NCBI GenBank assembly: GCA_963792175.1
Contig: CAWBVG010000035.1
Span: 1-64,000 of the forward strand
Source of the DNA: CAWBVG01 sp963792175
GTDB taxonomy: Bacteria > Acidobacteriota > Vicinamibacteria > Vicinamibacterales > CAVVIG01
DNA: 64,000 nt
Direction: 5' to 3'
Shown here: piece after piece, positions 8,906 to 20,461 of the stretch
How the letters are laid out: every line of letters begins with the position of its first letter
Position numbering within the stretch: position 1 is the stretch's first letter
Position numbers and translations under genes: made by a program
Notes under the pieces: generated by a model
Told to the model about the DNA's origin: nothing
Seen by the model: the letters and a program-made list of their open reading frames with translations, nothing else
Database searches by the model: none

Positions 8906-10183
8906 GTCGGGAGTCGGATCGCAGCGCGGGTGTCAGTCATTTGAGCGCGGGAATGTCGGTCGCAGCAGGCACAGAGGCCTGCGTCACCGTAAGTTGCGTA
9001 CTTCGGCAGCAACTCGGCGCACCCGGCAACTCTTGTTGTTTCGTTGACGACGAATGAGGACACCCCGTTGATGATTGCGGGAGCCCACTGACGTAACGTG
9101 TCGACGAGATTGAGGTTCACGATGTATGTTCCGCGCAAGACGTTCGCCGAGAATGTGATGCGAGCTTTCATCCGATCGCGCGATGCGGAGATCGATCTCC
9201 GGCAGACCATCCAGCGTCGACATGCCGGTAAACACCACTAAGCCGTCCGAGCGCACGATCTGAATCGCGAGACCACACCGCGGCAACTCGGCCTCGGCGC
9301 CAAGTTCCACGTCAAGACTCAACGACGCGCCGGGGACAATGGGCTCGGCGACTTCGACGGCCGGTGCTCGCGTCGCGCAGCAGCGACGGGGCCCATCGTC
9401 ACCCTGGAATCGACCGACGCGCCGCCCCGGGACGAGACATATTCGGCCAGCACCGTCGGAACGTCGCCGATGATCGGCTCCTGCCCCGGTCGAAGCAGCA
9501 GCACCCGATCGCACAGCGTGGCAATCGCCTGCATGTTGTGGGAGACGAACGCGATCGGAATGCCGTCGCGCCGGAATTGCTCGAGCCGCGCGTAGCACTT
9601 CTGCTGAAAGCTGAAGTCGCCGACCGCCAGAACTTCGTCGATCAGCAGCACTTCCGGATCCAGATGCGCGGCAATCGCGAAACCCGAGCCGCGCGTTCAT
9701 GCCGCTCGAATAGCGCTTGACCGGCGTGTCGATGAAATCCGGAATGCCGGCGAACGCGACGATCTCGTCGAAGCGCCGGCGGATCTCGTCGCGCTTCATC
9801 CCCATGATGGCGCCCTGCAGGAAGATGTTCTCGCGGCCGGTCAGATCGGGATGGAAGCCGGCGGCCAGCTCGATCAGCGCGCCGACGCGCCCGTGCACGC
9901 GCGGCCGTTCCGCGCGTCGGCTTCAGGATGCGGGTCAGCAGCTTCAGCGCCGTCGACTTGCCGGCGCCGTTCGGGCCGATGATGCCGAGCGCCTGTCCGG
10001 GTGCGACCTCGAACGAGACGTCTCGCAAGCACCCAGAACTCGTCTGTCCTCGCAGCGCCGGTTCGCGGCGCCGCGCCGCAGCCGCGCGGCGAGCGCCGGA
10101 ATCAGGTCGCGCAGGCTGTCGTGGTGCTCGCCGCGACGGAACTTCTTCCAGACGCCGTCGAACGCGATCAAGGAATCGGCCAT
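8902..10183 (-). CDS. wzt: Wzt-type polysaccharide ABC transporter ATP-binding protein (frameshifted)
   Basis: A ~427-residue protein in several frames. MADSLIAFDGVWKKFRRGEH starts at 10183. Walker A GPNGAGKST, GRENIFLQGAIMGMKRDEI, the signature region VKRYSSGMNARL, Walker B VLLIDEVLAVGD and switch region FVSHNM are all present. They are followed by a ~170-residue C-terminal domain with PRCGLAIQIVRSDGLVVFTG and LRGTYIVNLNLVDTLRQW. That C-terminal part is the carbohydrate-binding, chain-length/terminus-recognising domain of Wzt. It pairs with the permease at 14817-15618 to export an undecaprenyl-linked glycan. At least four indels are needed to restore one frame. Confidence 0.85.
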
Positions 10184-10245
10184 CTACATTCGCTCCGCAA
10201 CCGCAAACATCAAGCGGTGAACAAGCACGTGCCGCGGGCGACCGG

Positions 10246-11269
10246 TCACGCCGCGCCTCCAACGACGACTTTGAGTCGCGCCAGCAGGTAGGTCTTCCAG
10301 GCCGCCGCGTTCCACGGCCATGCCGCGAGGCCGCGTTTGAACATCTCGAGCGCCTCGGACCTTCGGCCGCTCTGCCAATACGCGCTGTAGCCGAGATGCC
10401 AGAAATACTCACGTCCCAGGCGTTTGTTGAGCGCCCGCCGCTCCGCGGTGGTCAGCGGAAACTCCGCCGGCAGCTCCGCCAGCGCGGAAACGAGCGGGCG
10501 CAGCCCGTCGATCGTTCGGTCGGTCGAGCCGCTGGCGCTTGCCAGCGAGGAGTTGCCCTGGTGCACGTGATAGATCACCTGCGGATCCACGAAGTACCCG
10601 AGCCTCCGGCGATCCGCCAGTGCGGAAATCGCAAACAGCTGATCCTCACCGATACGCAGCGCCTCGGGGTATTTGCGTCGTTCAAAGAGCTCCCGCTTCA
10701 TCACCGAATTCTGCGGCCCGCACAGCATCCCATCGAACAGTTGGTACGCCAGCACCCGGTGGTCGACGATGACATTCAGCCCGCGCTGTCGAGCGGTCCA
10801 CCTGCAGACCCAGGAATGGCCGAGGGCTGCCGTCGACATAGAACGTGTTCGGCGCGACCACCGCTCCGGTGTCCAAGTCGACCATCCTGCAGGAGCTGAA
10901 CACCCAATCGACATCGGCGTTGTCCCGAAGGGCGCCGACGCTGCGTTCGAGGTAACCCGGCAGCCACACATCGTCGCTGTCGTAGAACGCGAGATACGGC
11001 GCGCGCGTATGCGCCACGCCGGCATTGCGCGCCGCCGCGGGTCCGCGATTCTCCTGGTAAATGTAGCGAACCGGGCGGCCGGATGTTTCTGCGAAACGCG
11101 CGACGACTGCACAGGTATCGTCGGTGCTGCCGTCGTCAACGACGATCAGTTCCCAGTCACGGAACGTCTGCTGCGTGAGAGACGTGAACGCCGCGCTCAG
11201 AAAACCTGCGCGGTTGTAGGTCGGGAGGACGATGCTGACGCCCGGTCGAACGTTCGTCTCAGCCGTCAT
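10246..11269 (-). CDS. Family 2 glycosyltransferase (one frameshift)
   Basis: The ATG at 11269 (MTAETNVRPGVSIVLPTYNR) is preferred; an upstream TTG at 11293 would overlap the previous stop. The GT-A fold shows VSIVLPTYNRAGFL, LIVVDDGSTDDT, the metal-binding FYDSDDVWLPG (DxD-type) and, after one shift near 10795, RIGEDQLFAISALADRR (acceptor/catalytic ED). The ~100-residue C-terminal tail is helical and TPR-like (WHLGYSAYWQSGRRSEALEM). The enzyme adds one sugar to the lipid-linked glycan from a nucleotide-sugar donor at the inner membrane face. Confidence 0.85.
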
Positions 11270-11289
11270 ACAAGTGGCGTGAGGATCAG

Positions 11290-13591
11290 TCAACGTTCAG
11301 TGGCGATCGCTTCGCGCGGATCGCGGGTAAGGTCTGGCACGACGCGCGCATCGCGCGCCCAGGCGAGCGTCAATTCCATCGCCCGGGGTCTCGAGATGAT
11401 TGGTTGATACCCGAGGACGCGCGCGGCTTTGTCGCCGCTGACCCGGGCGTCGATGGCATCGACCGTAAATGGCGGCAATTCATCCTTGACGACGGGATCG
11501 GGTCGGTAGACGAATCCTTCCTCCGGCCGAATCATGCGCTTGAGTCGTCCGACGGCCGTCGGGAAGCGGTCGACACCCCAACGCGCGGGTGTTCCCCATG
11601 GGTCGGCGAGGTAGATGCGACGCGCCAGTGCCTTCACTTCCGACGACGTGATCAGCTCTCGTGTACCCCGCAGCCAGCGCGTCAGAGTCGACGGTTCCGA
11701 TGCCGCGGAAACGTCCTCAGCCTCCGGTTTTGGAACGCGGTGCACCACCGCTCCGGACCGATCGGCGAAGTATCCGTAATAGTCGCCCCAGGTGTACCCG
11801 TCGTCGTCGCTCAACAGGAACGTCTGGCCGTTGATGGCCGTCCCGCCCTCGAGCGCCAACTGGATGCCGTGGCAGAGATTGTCGACGTAAATCGTGTTGG
11901 ACGGTGCGTCGGCGCAGCCCGCCAGGAACAATCGCCCCTGCATCAAGTGTTGCAGCGGACGCTCGGTCACCGTCAGATTGTGCGGACCGTACACCGAGGC
12001 AATGCGCAGCACCACCGCCGGCAGCCCCTTCGCCGCCGCTTCGAGGACGATCTGTTCGGCCGCGTACTTGCTCTCGGCGTAGTCCCAGCCCTCCTTGGGC
12101 TTCACCGGCGTGTCTTCGGTAATCGTACCGGTGACACGATCGCCGTACAAGGCAATCGTGCTCAGATGGACGAAGCGCTTGACCCCGGCGCGGAGCGCCT
12201 GATCGACGAGGTTCCTCGTGCCGTTGACGGTGGTCGAGATGCGCTCGGAGCGGCGCCAGGATGTGCCGATGGCGCTGTGAACGACGGCCTCGCAACCCTC
12301 GAGCGCCTTCGCGAGATCCGATGACGACGCCACGTCACCGATTGCGAAATCGATCGGCATGCGGGCGAGGCGCACCGCCCGGCCCGGCGTTCTGATCATC
12401 GCCTTGACGTGCCAATCGGAACCGTAATGCAGTCGCTCGCTCAAGCGACAGCCGATGAAACCGCTGGCGCCGGTGACCAGAACCTTTCGCGATTTCCCAC
12501 TTGGGCGCGCGCCGCGGGTCAGACCTTCAGTGAACCACGGCTCCGGCAGCGCTTCGCGCTGGGCGTAACACTGCTCCATGAACGCGACGCTCGCCAGCAC
12601 CGACTCACCCGAGAGCTGCGGCGCCTGGTCACCGTTGATTGCGCCGATGAAGTCGTCGATCTGCGCCCGAAATCCCTCGAATCCCTCCCGCTCCGGTTCA
12701 TCGCGCCACCGCACGTCAATCGCGCGGTCACGAGGCGCGCCGGTCCGCGTATCGACGTAGGTGGTCGGCGTCTGCAGTCGCACGCGCGATCGTTCCCCGA
12801 AATCCCATTCGAGCGTGCCCCCCGATCCTTCGGCGCGGATCGAGTTGCGGAGCTTTCGCGTCCGGCTCAGTTCGACGCGCGCCGGGACCACGGCCCCGCG
12901 GCGGGTCATGCTCAAGTCGATCGCGCAATCGGTTTCGACGCCGGCTCCGGCATTGTCGGCATAGCGTCGAAGGACCGGCGTGGCATCACACATGTACTGC
13001 AGCACGTCGAGCACGTGCGAGCCCATGTCGAGCAGCATGCCTCCGCCGGACTCCTGTCGCCGAATCCCGGCGAGGGTCGCCGGTTGCCACGTGTAGGTGT
13101 CGCCGACTTCGGCGGTCACCGTCGTCAGGTCGCCAATTTCGCCCGCGTCCAGCGCGGCGCGAAACAGTCGAACCGCGGGCAGCAGCCGGCGAAACAGACC
13201 GACAGTGAGGACCCGGCGGCGCTCGCGGCTCGTCGCGACCATACGCTCCGCTTCGGCAAGGGTCAGGGCCATCGGCTTCTCCACGAGCACGTGGAGTCCC
13301 CGGCTCATGAGGTCGATGGACGCGGGCGCGTGCAGGAACGCCGGCGTCGCCACCAGCGCGGCGTCGGCGACGGTGCTGTCGAGACGGTCCGCCGATGGGA
13401 ACACGGCGGAACGTGGTAGAGCGAGGCAAGCCGCTCGGCCCGCGCGACATCGGGATCGACGAGCGCGACGATCGTGACGCCCGTCGTGCCCGGCCAGCAC
13501 CGGGAGGTGGAAATTCTGTCGTGACAGCCCCACAGCCGACGACCGCGATCCTGACGGGCTTGCGCAGCTGGGACATGGTTGATTCGGTCAC
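11290..13591 (-). CDS. Gfo/Idh/MocA oxidoreductase fused to NAD-dependent epimerase/dehydratase
   Basis: One ~767-residue polypeptide holds two sugar-nucleotide enzymes. The N-terminal half (to ~residue 350) is Gfo/Idh/MocA: RIAVVGCGAV in the first frame, then VALVDPDVARAERL and HVLVEKPMAL (EKP catalytic Lys). The C-terminal half is an extended SDR: VLVTGASGFIGCRL (NAD site), HLSTIALYGD, and YAESKYAAE (YxxxK). Two shifts occur in the first ~90 codons; the rest is one long open frame, so the fusion itself is real. GTG at 13591 overlaps the acyltransferase stop as GTGA; ATG at 13576 is an alternative. It probably supplies a modified UDP-sugar (oxidation/epimerisation) to the operon. Confidence 0.83.
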
Positions 13592-14802
13592 AGTGCCTTC
13601 GAAAACGCGTTGACCGGCATGGCGACGGCATCGCGCGGATCACCGACCGGCAGGTCGCGCGACGGTGGCCAGTCGCGTACCGGCGTGTTGAGAAACCGTC
13701 GCTCGACCACGAGGTGAAACGCCCAGCCGAGGGCGACCGAGACGGCGACGGACGCCGGAACCACGATCAAGAGCGTCGACACCGGACCGGTGGCGCCGTT
13801 GCGAAAGAGGACGGTGGTGACGGCCTTCACCGGAATCTGGTGAACGAGGTAGAGGGAGTAACACATCTGCCCGCAAAGGAGCAATGGTTTCAGGGCTGCG
13901 GCAGACGCCAGCCGACGGTCAAGTTTGTGCAGCCAGGGCAGGGCCGCGGCAAATGCGAAGCCGACCACTGCGCCGTATATCGGCACGGACAGCCATAAAC
14001 TCACGGGCACCGTGGCGACGAGGAGTGCGTCGAGCGCGCGAGCGCGCAGTCCTGCGGCGTAGCGAATCCGATAGAACACGGCGACGCCTGCTGCGAACAA
14101 CAGCCAGGAGCCGTCGAAGAAGAAGCCGTCCACCGGCCACCCAGCGGTCCTGGTCCACGCGGCCACCAGCAGGGTACCGGCCGACACCAGGGCGATGCCG
14201 GAGAACAGCCACTGCCGGGACACGAGCAGAACCATTCCGGTCACGAAATAGAACTGCTCTTCATAACACAGCGTCCATGCCTGCCCGGGAAAGTGGCCAC
14301 GGATGCCGCCGACGACGTGGTGCCGCCAGGTTTCGGTCAGCGTCAGATTGCCAAACCATTGCCACGGCGAATACCAGCTCGGGCGGTATTGGGGCCACGG
14401 CTCGCCCGACAGCAGCGGCTCGCGCCAGCCGTAGTCGACGACGAAGAAGAACGCGATCGACAACAGCACGACGATCCAGAACGGGGGATAGATCCGTCTG
14501 AAACGGCGGAAGAAGTACGTGCCAATACCGTCGTTTCTGGCCCGCAGATTGTCCGCGGCGGCGGCGATGCAATAGCCGCTGATCACAAAAAACAGCGCCA
14601 CCCCGACATTGAACACATGGGTCAACCGCAACAGCCCGTCGATCGCGCCGCGATTGAGGTCAGCGGGCACCGACGCCCGATACACCATCGTCGAGTGATA
14701 GACGACGACCAGCAGGCACGCCACGCCTCGCCAATGATCGAGGGTCGCGAACCGGTGCATGGCGCGCGGCGGCGATGGGTGTCCCGGCAGGCGATTGGTC
14801 AT
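13588..14802 (-). CDS. Acyltransferase 3 (OafA/YrhL-like) integral membrane O-acyltransferase
   Basis: An intact 404-residue protein with about ten hydrophobic segments. The family motif LDHWRGVACLLVVVYHS (R...H active-site helix) lies at residues ~22-38; GVALFFVISGYCI and the FFRRFRRIYPPFW loop follow, and CYSLYLVHQIPV is near the end. These enzymes move acyl groups (usually acetyl) across the membrane onto glycans. It sits 14 bp after the Wzm-type permease and overlaps the Gfo/epimerase fusion start by 4 bp, so translation is probably coupled. Confidence 0.9.
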   Translation of the reverse strand: MTNRLPGHPSPPRAMHRFATLDHWRGVACLLVVVYHSTMVYRASVPADLNRGAIDGLLRLTHVFNVGVALFFVISGYCIAAAADNLRARNDGIGTYFFRRFRRIYPPFWIVVLLSIAFFFVVDYGWREPLLSGEPWPQYRPSWYSPWQWFGNLTLTETWRHHVVGGIRGHFPGQAWTLCYEEQFYFVTGMVLLVSRQWLFSGIALVSAGTLLVAAWTRTAGWPVDGFFFDGSWLLFAAGVAVFYRIRYAAGLRARALDALLVATVPVSLWLSVPIYGAVVGFAFAAALPWLHKLDRRLASAAALKPLLLCGQMCYSLYLVHQIPVKAVTTVLFRNGATGPVSTLLIVVPASVAVSVALGWAFHLVVERRFLNTPVRDWPPSRDLPVGDPRDAVAMPVNAFSKAL

Positions 14803-14816
14803 GCCGTGTCGATCGT

Positions 14817-15618
14817 TCAGATTCGCTCCGCAAACTCGAACTCAGATCGGTGAAACTGCAGCCAGGCCGCTGCCAATGCCACGATCGACACCACCGCCGC
14901 ACCGGCGAGCGCGGTCCAATCGGGCGGGCGGACTCCGAAGAGGACATCCCGGTACCCGTCGATGATGGCCGTCAGCGGGTTCAGCCGCAGAATCGTCCCG
15001 AGACGGCCGCCCATCGCCTGAACGGGGTAGAGCACCGACGTGGCAAACATCCAGAGGGTGATCACGACCTCGAAGATGTACTTGACGTCGCGATAGAAGA
15101 GGTTCGCCATCGCAACGAAGAGCGCGACGGCGGCTGTGAAGACGACGTGGATCGCGACCACCACCGGCAGGAACACGATGTAGCCGGACGGGATCACGCG
15201 ATACCAGGCCATCAGGGCGACGAGAATGGAGCTGCCGACCGCCAAATCCACGAGCGCGACCAGCATCGCCGAAAACGGAAAGATCTCGCGAGGGAAATAG
15301 ACTTTGGTCACGAGGCCGGCGTTGCTCGTCAGCGACGTGACCGAGGCGCGAAGAGTGGACGCCGAGAAGTTCCACGCGAGCAGGCCGCAGTAGGCGAACA
15401 GGGGGTAGGGCACGTCGGTGGCGATCGGCGCCACCCGGGTGAAGATAACCGAGAAGACCGCCGTGTTCACGAGCGGCATGAACACGGCCCACCCGAATCC
15501 CATGATGGTCTGCTTGTAGCGAATCAGCAGATCGCGCCTGCGTCATCTCGTAGAGCAGCTCACGGTAGTGAAGCTGTTCGCCGACCATTTCCGCGACGTC
15601 CGCAACCAATTGACTCAT
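14817..15618 (-). CDS. wzm: Wzm-type polysaccharide ABC transporter permease (one frameshift)
   Basis: The N-terminus MSQLVADVAEMVGEQLHYRE starts at 15618. After one shift near 15535 (where RDLLIRYKQTIMG would be expected) the main frame continues to 14817 with six hydrophobic segments, including WAVFMPLVNTAVFSVIFTRV, LFAYCGLLAWNFSAST, YFPREIFPFSAMLVAL and YRDVKYIFEVV. This is the ABC-2/Wzm family of O-antigen and capsule exporters (RYKQT...LGxxW cytoplasmic start, FPRE...P coupling region). It forms the transporter with the Wzt protein at 8902-10183. Confidence 0.87.
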
Positions 15619-15629
15619 GGCCGCTGGAA

Positions 15630-16739
15630 TCAGCGGGACTGCAGCGCCGGCACGGCGCCGGGCTGCCTGGCCGCCGCGTGTTCATCACGCGTGGCCTGAT
15701 ACTCGACGATCCACTTGGCGAACTGCGCGCTCAACTTCTGTCGCCCGCGCGTGTTGAAGTGCACATTGTCGGCAAAGTCCTCCAGGTCATAACCGGTTGG
15801 CTCGAACACCCGGATGCCGAGCGTCGGGTAGGTGCGTTCGAGCCGCGACACTTCAGCGAAAAAGCGCGCGCGAAACCCATCGGGACCGGGACGTTCGACG
15901 AAATAGGGCGGCGCCGGCGGCAACACCAGGACCACCTGAACGTTGTGCGCCGCAGCGGTTTCGAGCAGCGCCGCCAGCCAGCGCTCGCCTGCCGCATCCG
16001 TCGACCACTCGCGCAGCTTGGGACCGGTCGCCGGAGGCACCACGGTGCGGTCGTCGAAATCCGCGCGGACCATGCCGATGTGGTCACGCATTTCGGCCGC
16101 CGTCGCGTGGTTGCGGTCGCGCGTATGCCGGGAGACATCGTGCGACCGCAGCGAGTCGAAGATCCAGTTGTCCAGCGCCTCACGGTAGCGGAATGACGGC
16201 AGCATCCGATATTCCGCAAAGCTCAACGCCAGTGACGGGTTCGTATAGTAGAACCGGCTCTCGAGAAAGTCGCTCCACGATGCCCAGAAACGGAAATAGG
16301 GCCCTCGAATCCAGCTTTCGCGCTCGACGACCGCGTTGCGGAGCTCGAGCACGATCACCGAGGGTGGTTTCGGACTGGCCAGCCGCTCGCGGAGCAGCTG
16401 CGTCTCGTGCTGCAGCAGCATGCCGTTCAGGGCGAGGTTGACGACGCGCGTATCGCCACCCAGCGCCTGGTTGGCGACGGTCGGGTCCAGGGCGTGGAAC
16501 AGCACGCTCGTCCCGAATACCGCGATATCGCCGTCGAGCGTGCCGTCAGCGATCAGCGTTCGCTTGACTTCCCATTGCCAGGCGGCGAGATCGGCAAACC
16601 ACGCGCGGTGTGTCGACACCACGAGCTCGATACAGATCACGGCGATGAAGAAGGCAATCGCCGCGGCTGGCACCCGGCCTTTTGGCACGCGTTCGATCGA
16701 CTCGAACTCAGAATTGGAAGTAAATGAACTGGACGCCAT
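15630..16739 (-). CDS. SGNH/AlgJ-like membrane-anchored protein paired with MBOAT
   Basis: About 369 residues, with one N-terminal transmembrane helix (AAAIAFFIAVICIELVV) and an extracytoplasmic domain. The block-I region reads IAVFGTSVLFHALDP, a GTS in place of the classic GDS. Near the end DLEDFADNVHFNTRG supplies the Asp-x-x-His of the SGNH triad. Such proteins accompany MBOAT acyltransferases (AlgI/AlgJ, DltB/DltD) and complete acyl transfer to the glycan. I chose ATG 16739; a TTG at 16751 is also possible. Both overlap the MBOAT 3' end (16708). The frame is intact. Confidence 0.72.
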   Translation of the reverse strand: MASSSFTSNSEFESIERVPKGRVPAAAIAFFIAVICIELVVSTHRAWFADLAAWQWEVKRTLIADGTLDGDIAVFGTSVLFHALDPTVANQALGGDTRVVNLALNGMLLQHETQLLRERLASPKPPSVIVLELRNAVVERESWIRGPYFRFWASWSDFLESRFYYTNPSLALSFAEYRMLPSFRYREALDNWIFDSLRSHDVSRHTRDRNHATAAEMRDHIGMVRADFDDRTVVPPATGPKLREWSTDAAGERWLAALLETAAAHNVQVVLVLPPAPPYFVERPGPDGFRARFFAEVSRLERTYPTLGIRVFEPTGYDLEDFADNVHFNTRGRQKLSAQFAKWIVEYQATRDEHAAARQPGAVPALQSR

Positions 16740-18385
16740 CAATCGATCCAAAGATCACGACGAGATAAAACAGCACGACGTAGACACCGGCCCTGACCGG
16801 CCACGGCCACGTCAGAGCGACCAGGTGGTTGTTCTGTCCGCACTTGGAAATACTGCATGACGAGCAGCGGCCACGTGAACCAGAGGACGCGCGCCAGCAG
16901 TCCGAACATGCGCCGTGAGGTTCGACCACCCGATCGGAAGGTTGGCGGTCATCGCGAGAATCTGCGCGCCGGTTTCGGCTCGGAACAGGAGCCAACCGTA
17001 ACACACGAGGTGAAAGAACAGGAACCAGCAGGCGAACGTGAACAGGCGGCGGGCGACAGGGCGCGCCGGTTCGATGCGCTCGATGTACGGTTCGAGCAGT
17101 CGGTAGAGGCAGAGGAGCACGCCCTGATAGACGCCCCACAGCACGAAGTTCATCCGCGCCCCGTGCCACATCCCGCCCAGAATCATCGTCAGCAGCAGGT
17201 TTCGGTAGACGAACGAGCGCCCCGCCTCGATTGCCGCCGAGAGGGACGTAGAGGTAGTCCCGCAGCCAGGTGCTCAGACTGATGTGCCAGCGTTTCCAGA
17301 ACTCGCGGGGATTCGTCGCGATATAGGGGATATTGAAATTAATCGTGATCTCGATGCCGAGCAGGCGGCTGGTTCCGCGCGCGATATCACTGTAGGCGCT
17401 GAAGTCGCTGTAGATCTGCAGCGCGAACGCGTAAGTCGCAAACACGATTTGCGGCCCGGTGGGATTTGCGCCGGCGGCGTAGACGGCCTTCACCGATCGA
17501 GCGAGATTGTCGGCGATGAAGATCTTCTTGAAGAGCCCCCAACCGATCAGGTACACGCCGCTCTGGAATCGATCCCAGTCGAAGGTCCGCGGGCGCTGCA
17601 GCTGCGGCAGCAGCCACGTCGCTTGTTGAATCGGTCCGGCCACCAGATGCGGAAAGAACGACACGAAGAGCAGGTAGTCCGTGAAGTGATTCGTGGGCGC
17701 GAGCTGTCCGCGATACACGTCGATGGTGTAGCTCATCGCCTGGAACGTGTAGAACGAGATGCCGGCGGGGACGACGATCCCGAGGGCCCACGAATGGTCG
17801 CCGAACCCGAGCGACTGCGAGGGCGCTGGTGGCGGACGCCACGAAAAAGTCGAAGTACTTGAAAAAGCCGAGCAGCACGAGATTGACGACCATGCTGACC
17901 CAGAGAAAGTATTTTCTCTGATGCTCGCGAGGCAGCCGATAGCCTACGGTCGTGGTCACGCCGAGCAAGCCGAGCGCAGCGAAGGCGGCGAAGCAATTAC
18001 GCCAGTTCCCGTCGGCCAGAAACAGCCCGTGCCAGCCGCGCGATTCGATCCAGCCGCCCGTCAGCGCCTGGGAAGGCAGCAGCACCGAGCGAAGGCCGAT
18101 CCAGTCAATGGGCGAGCAGAGGAGGAACGTCGCCCCGATCATGGCGGCCGCCAGGGTGAGACCATTCCGCCACGTGGGCCGTGCGCCGACGATACCGAGC
18201 GCGCCCACGTAGTCGACCGACGCGGAGTACATCAGCAGAAAGAGGAAGCGATAGTCCCAGGAGGCGTAGAAATACAGCCCCGCGCCGAGCAGCATGATGT
18301 TCTGCGGCCGCTGATCGCGGAGGGCGTAGTACAGGACGAGGACGACGGCAAGGAGGAGCGCATATTCGGCGCTGTTGAAATTCAT
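16708..18385 (-). CDS. MBOAT-family O-acyltransferase (AlgI/DltB-like; frameshifted)
   Basis: A ~559-residue polytopic protein recovered from four frames. It starts MNFNSAEYALLLAVVLVLYY at 18385 (ATGA overlap with the GT4 stop). Then come NIMLLGAGLYFYASWDYRFL, FLWVSMVVNLVLLGFFKYFD, FYTFQAMSYTIDVYRG, FWKRWHISLSTWLRDYLYVP and the catalytic GGMWHGARMNFVLWG (His of WHG). The C-terminus is GSIDGVQFIYFQF. These enzymes take an acyl group from a cytoplasmic carrier and pass it across the membrane onto a polysaccharide. The AlgJ-like partner is immediately downstream. Confidence 0.88.
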
Positions 18386-19558
18386 GCCGCCTCGGTTCTC
18401 GATCCGGAAGGTCTCGAGCCAAGACCGGCGCTTCCCGACGAACACACCGAGTCGTAGAAGTCTTGTAACCGGGCGCCGTGTGCCTCGATGCTGAATGCCG
18501 TTGCGGCGCGCTGTCTCGCCGCGCCGCCCATCCGGATGCGGCAGGCGCGATCCGTCAGGACGCGTGCGATGCCGTCGGCCAATGCCGAGGGGTCACGAGG
18601 TGGCACGAGCACGCCGGTCTCGCCCTCGACCACCATTTCCGGAATACCGCCCACCCGGCTGCCGATGACCGGTCTCCCGGCAGCCATGGCTTCGAGCGTC
18701 GAGTTTCCCAGCGGCTCGACGTGAGAGGGCACCGCGATGAGGTCGAACGCCTGCACGATGCGGGGAACGTCCGTTCGAAAACCCAGGAACCGGAAACGGG
18801 CAGCCAGACCGGCCTGCGCGACTCGCGCCTCCATGTCGCGCCGTGTCTGACCGCCGTTCTTGAGATCGTCGCCCACCACGACGAACAGCGCGTCGGGCAC
18901 CCGGCCCGCGAGGATTTTCGCGGCCTCGACGAAGTCCCAGATGCCCTTGACTTCGGCGATCTGTCCCGCCATCGCGACGATGGGTCGCGTCTTCCGGGAG
19001 GTCCAATTCGCGACGACACTGGGCGGAGTCCGCCACCGTCCAGGTCGGTTGGAGCTCGACGCCGTCGTGCAGCACCGCTGACCGGCCGTCGAACAACGCC
19101 GGCGCCTCCTGAAGGGCCTGATCGAGCAGCGCCTGTGAAACGAAGAGCGCCCGCGAGAACCGTGGGCGCAGAAACCACTCGTAACCCGCCGCGCCCGCGG
19201 GAAAGCGCACGTGCGTGACCGCCGGAATACCCATCAGTTTCGCGGCGTAGCCGGCCGGCTGAAACCGCGGCGCCTCATTGGTATGAATGAGCGAGATGCC
19301 TCGTCGAAGTGCGCATCTGAGCACGGCGGCAACGGACCGGACCCCGGCCAGCGGGTGTCGCCGATCGAGGGGCGACAGCGCCGCGATCTCGCACCGAATG
19401 CCCATCGATCGCACCTGGGACGCGAACTCGCCCTCGGTCCCCGAAAGCACGGTGGGTACGTAGCGTTCGGGGTCGAGCGAGCGCAGCGTCAGCAACAGTG
19501 CGCGTTCAGCGCCGCTGAAAAACGGCGCCCACGCGACGAACAGTACTCGTTTAGGCAT
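18382..19558 (-). CDS. Family 4 glycosyltransferase (one frameshift)
   Basis: A ~391-residue GT-B enzyme. The N-terminal domain begins MPKRVLFVAWAPFFSGAERA and contains LIHTNEAPRFQP. After one shift near 18985 the C-terminal domain continues with AGQIAEVKGIWDFVEAAKIL, DALFVVVGDD, and the donor-site E-x7-E motif EPLGNSTLEAMAAGRPVIG. It transfers a sugar from a nucleotide donor with retention of configuration. The stop overlaps the MBOAT start by 4 bp. A 106-bp gap separates it from the GT2 upstream, the only sizeable gap within this part of the operon. Confidence 0.88.
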
Positions 19559-19664
19559 GCGTATATAACGACATCGTGCGCGCGTGCAGGCCTATCGAAA
19601 AGGCAAGGCCCGCGCCATGCCCGAGGCCTGTATTAGTAGTATTTCGGGCTAAGGACGGCAGAAG

Positions 19665-20461
19665 TCAACGATTCGAGAGACTTTTGCCGTCAGAAGGATT
19701 GACTTTGTGAGCGCTCGCCCAGGCGTCGCCCCGTCGCGTCGATCGCCCGAGCCGGCGCAGAAACAGCACCCAGGGCCGGACGACCGCTTCCATGATCACG
19801 CTTTTTGACATCTTCGATTCGCCGAGGCGTCGTTCTGTGTAGCAGATCGGCACCTCCGCAACCCGGGCCGTGTCGAGGCTGAACAGCAGTTCCGGGAGAA
19901 AGGCGTAGCCGGTCGTTCTGATCCCCTCCAGCTGCACGCGCTGGAGCGCTTCGACTCGATAGCCCCGAAAGCCGCTCGTGCAATCGACACACGATAAGCC
20001 CGACAAGAACCTCACGTACGCGTTTGCGCCGAGACTGAGGAGCAACCGTCGGACTTCCCAGTTCAGCACGCGGACACCGCCGACGTATCTCGAGCCGACC
20101 GAAACGTCAGCGTCTTCCAGGGCTGCCAGGAGTCGCGGCAGGTCCGCCGGGTCGTGCGAGAAGTCGGCGTCGAGCGTGAGAATGACATCGTAGCCCTCTG
20201 CGATGGCGCGTTTCATCCCGGCCACCATCGCCGATCCGTATCCCCGCTCGTTTTGACGGCACATCACCGAAACGCGACTGTCGTGTTCGGCCAAGGCCCG
20301 CACGGCCGCTGCCGTGCCATCAGGGGAGTTGTCGTCGACGACCAGTACGGATGCCTGCGGGAGATGCGTGAGAATCGCCGGCACGAGGCGGGCAATGTTG
20401 TCCGCTTCGTTGTACGTGACGACGAGCGTGAGCGTTTTCATCATCCGCATACGTGATGTAC

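Noticed and set aside
12409..16196. Long plus-strand open frames (336 aa at 12409-13419 and 473 aa at 14775-16196)
   Set aside because: They lie opposite clear minus-strand genes (fusion enzyme, Wzm permease, AlgJ-like protein), are Arg/Pro-rich and contain no recognisable motif. They are GC-driven antisense shadows.
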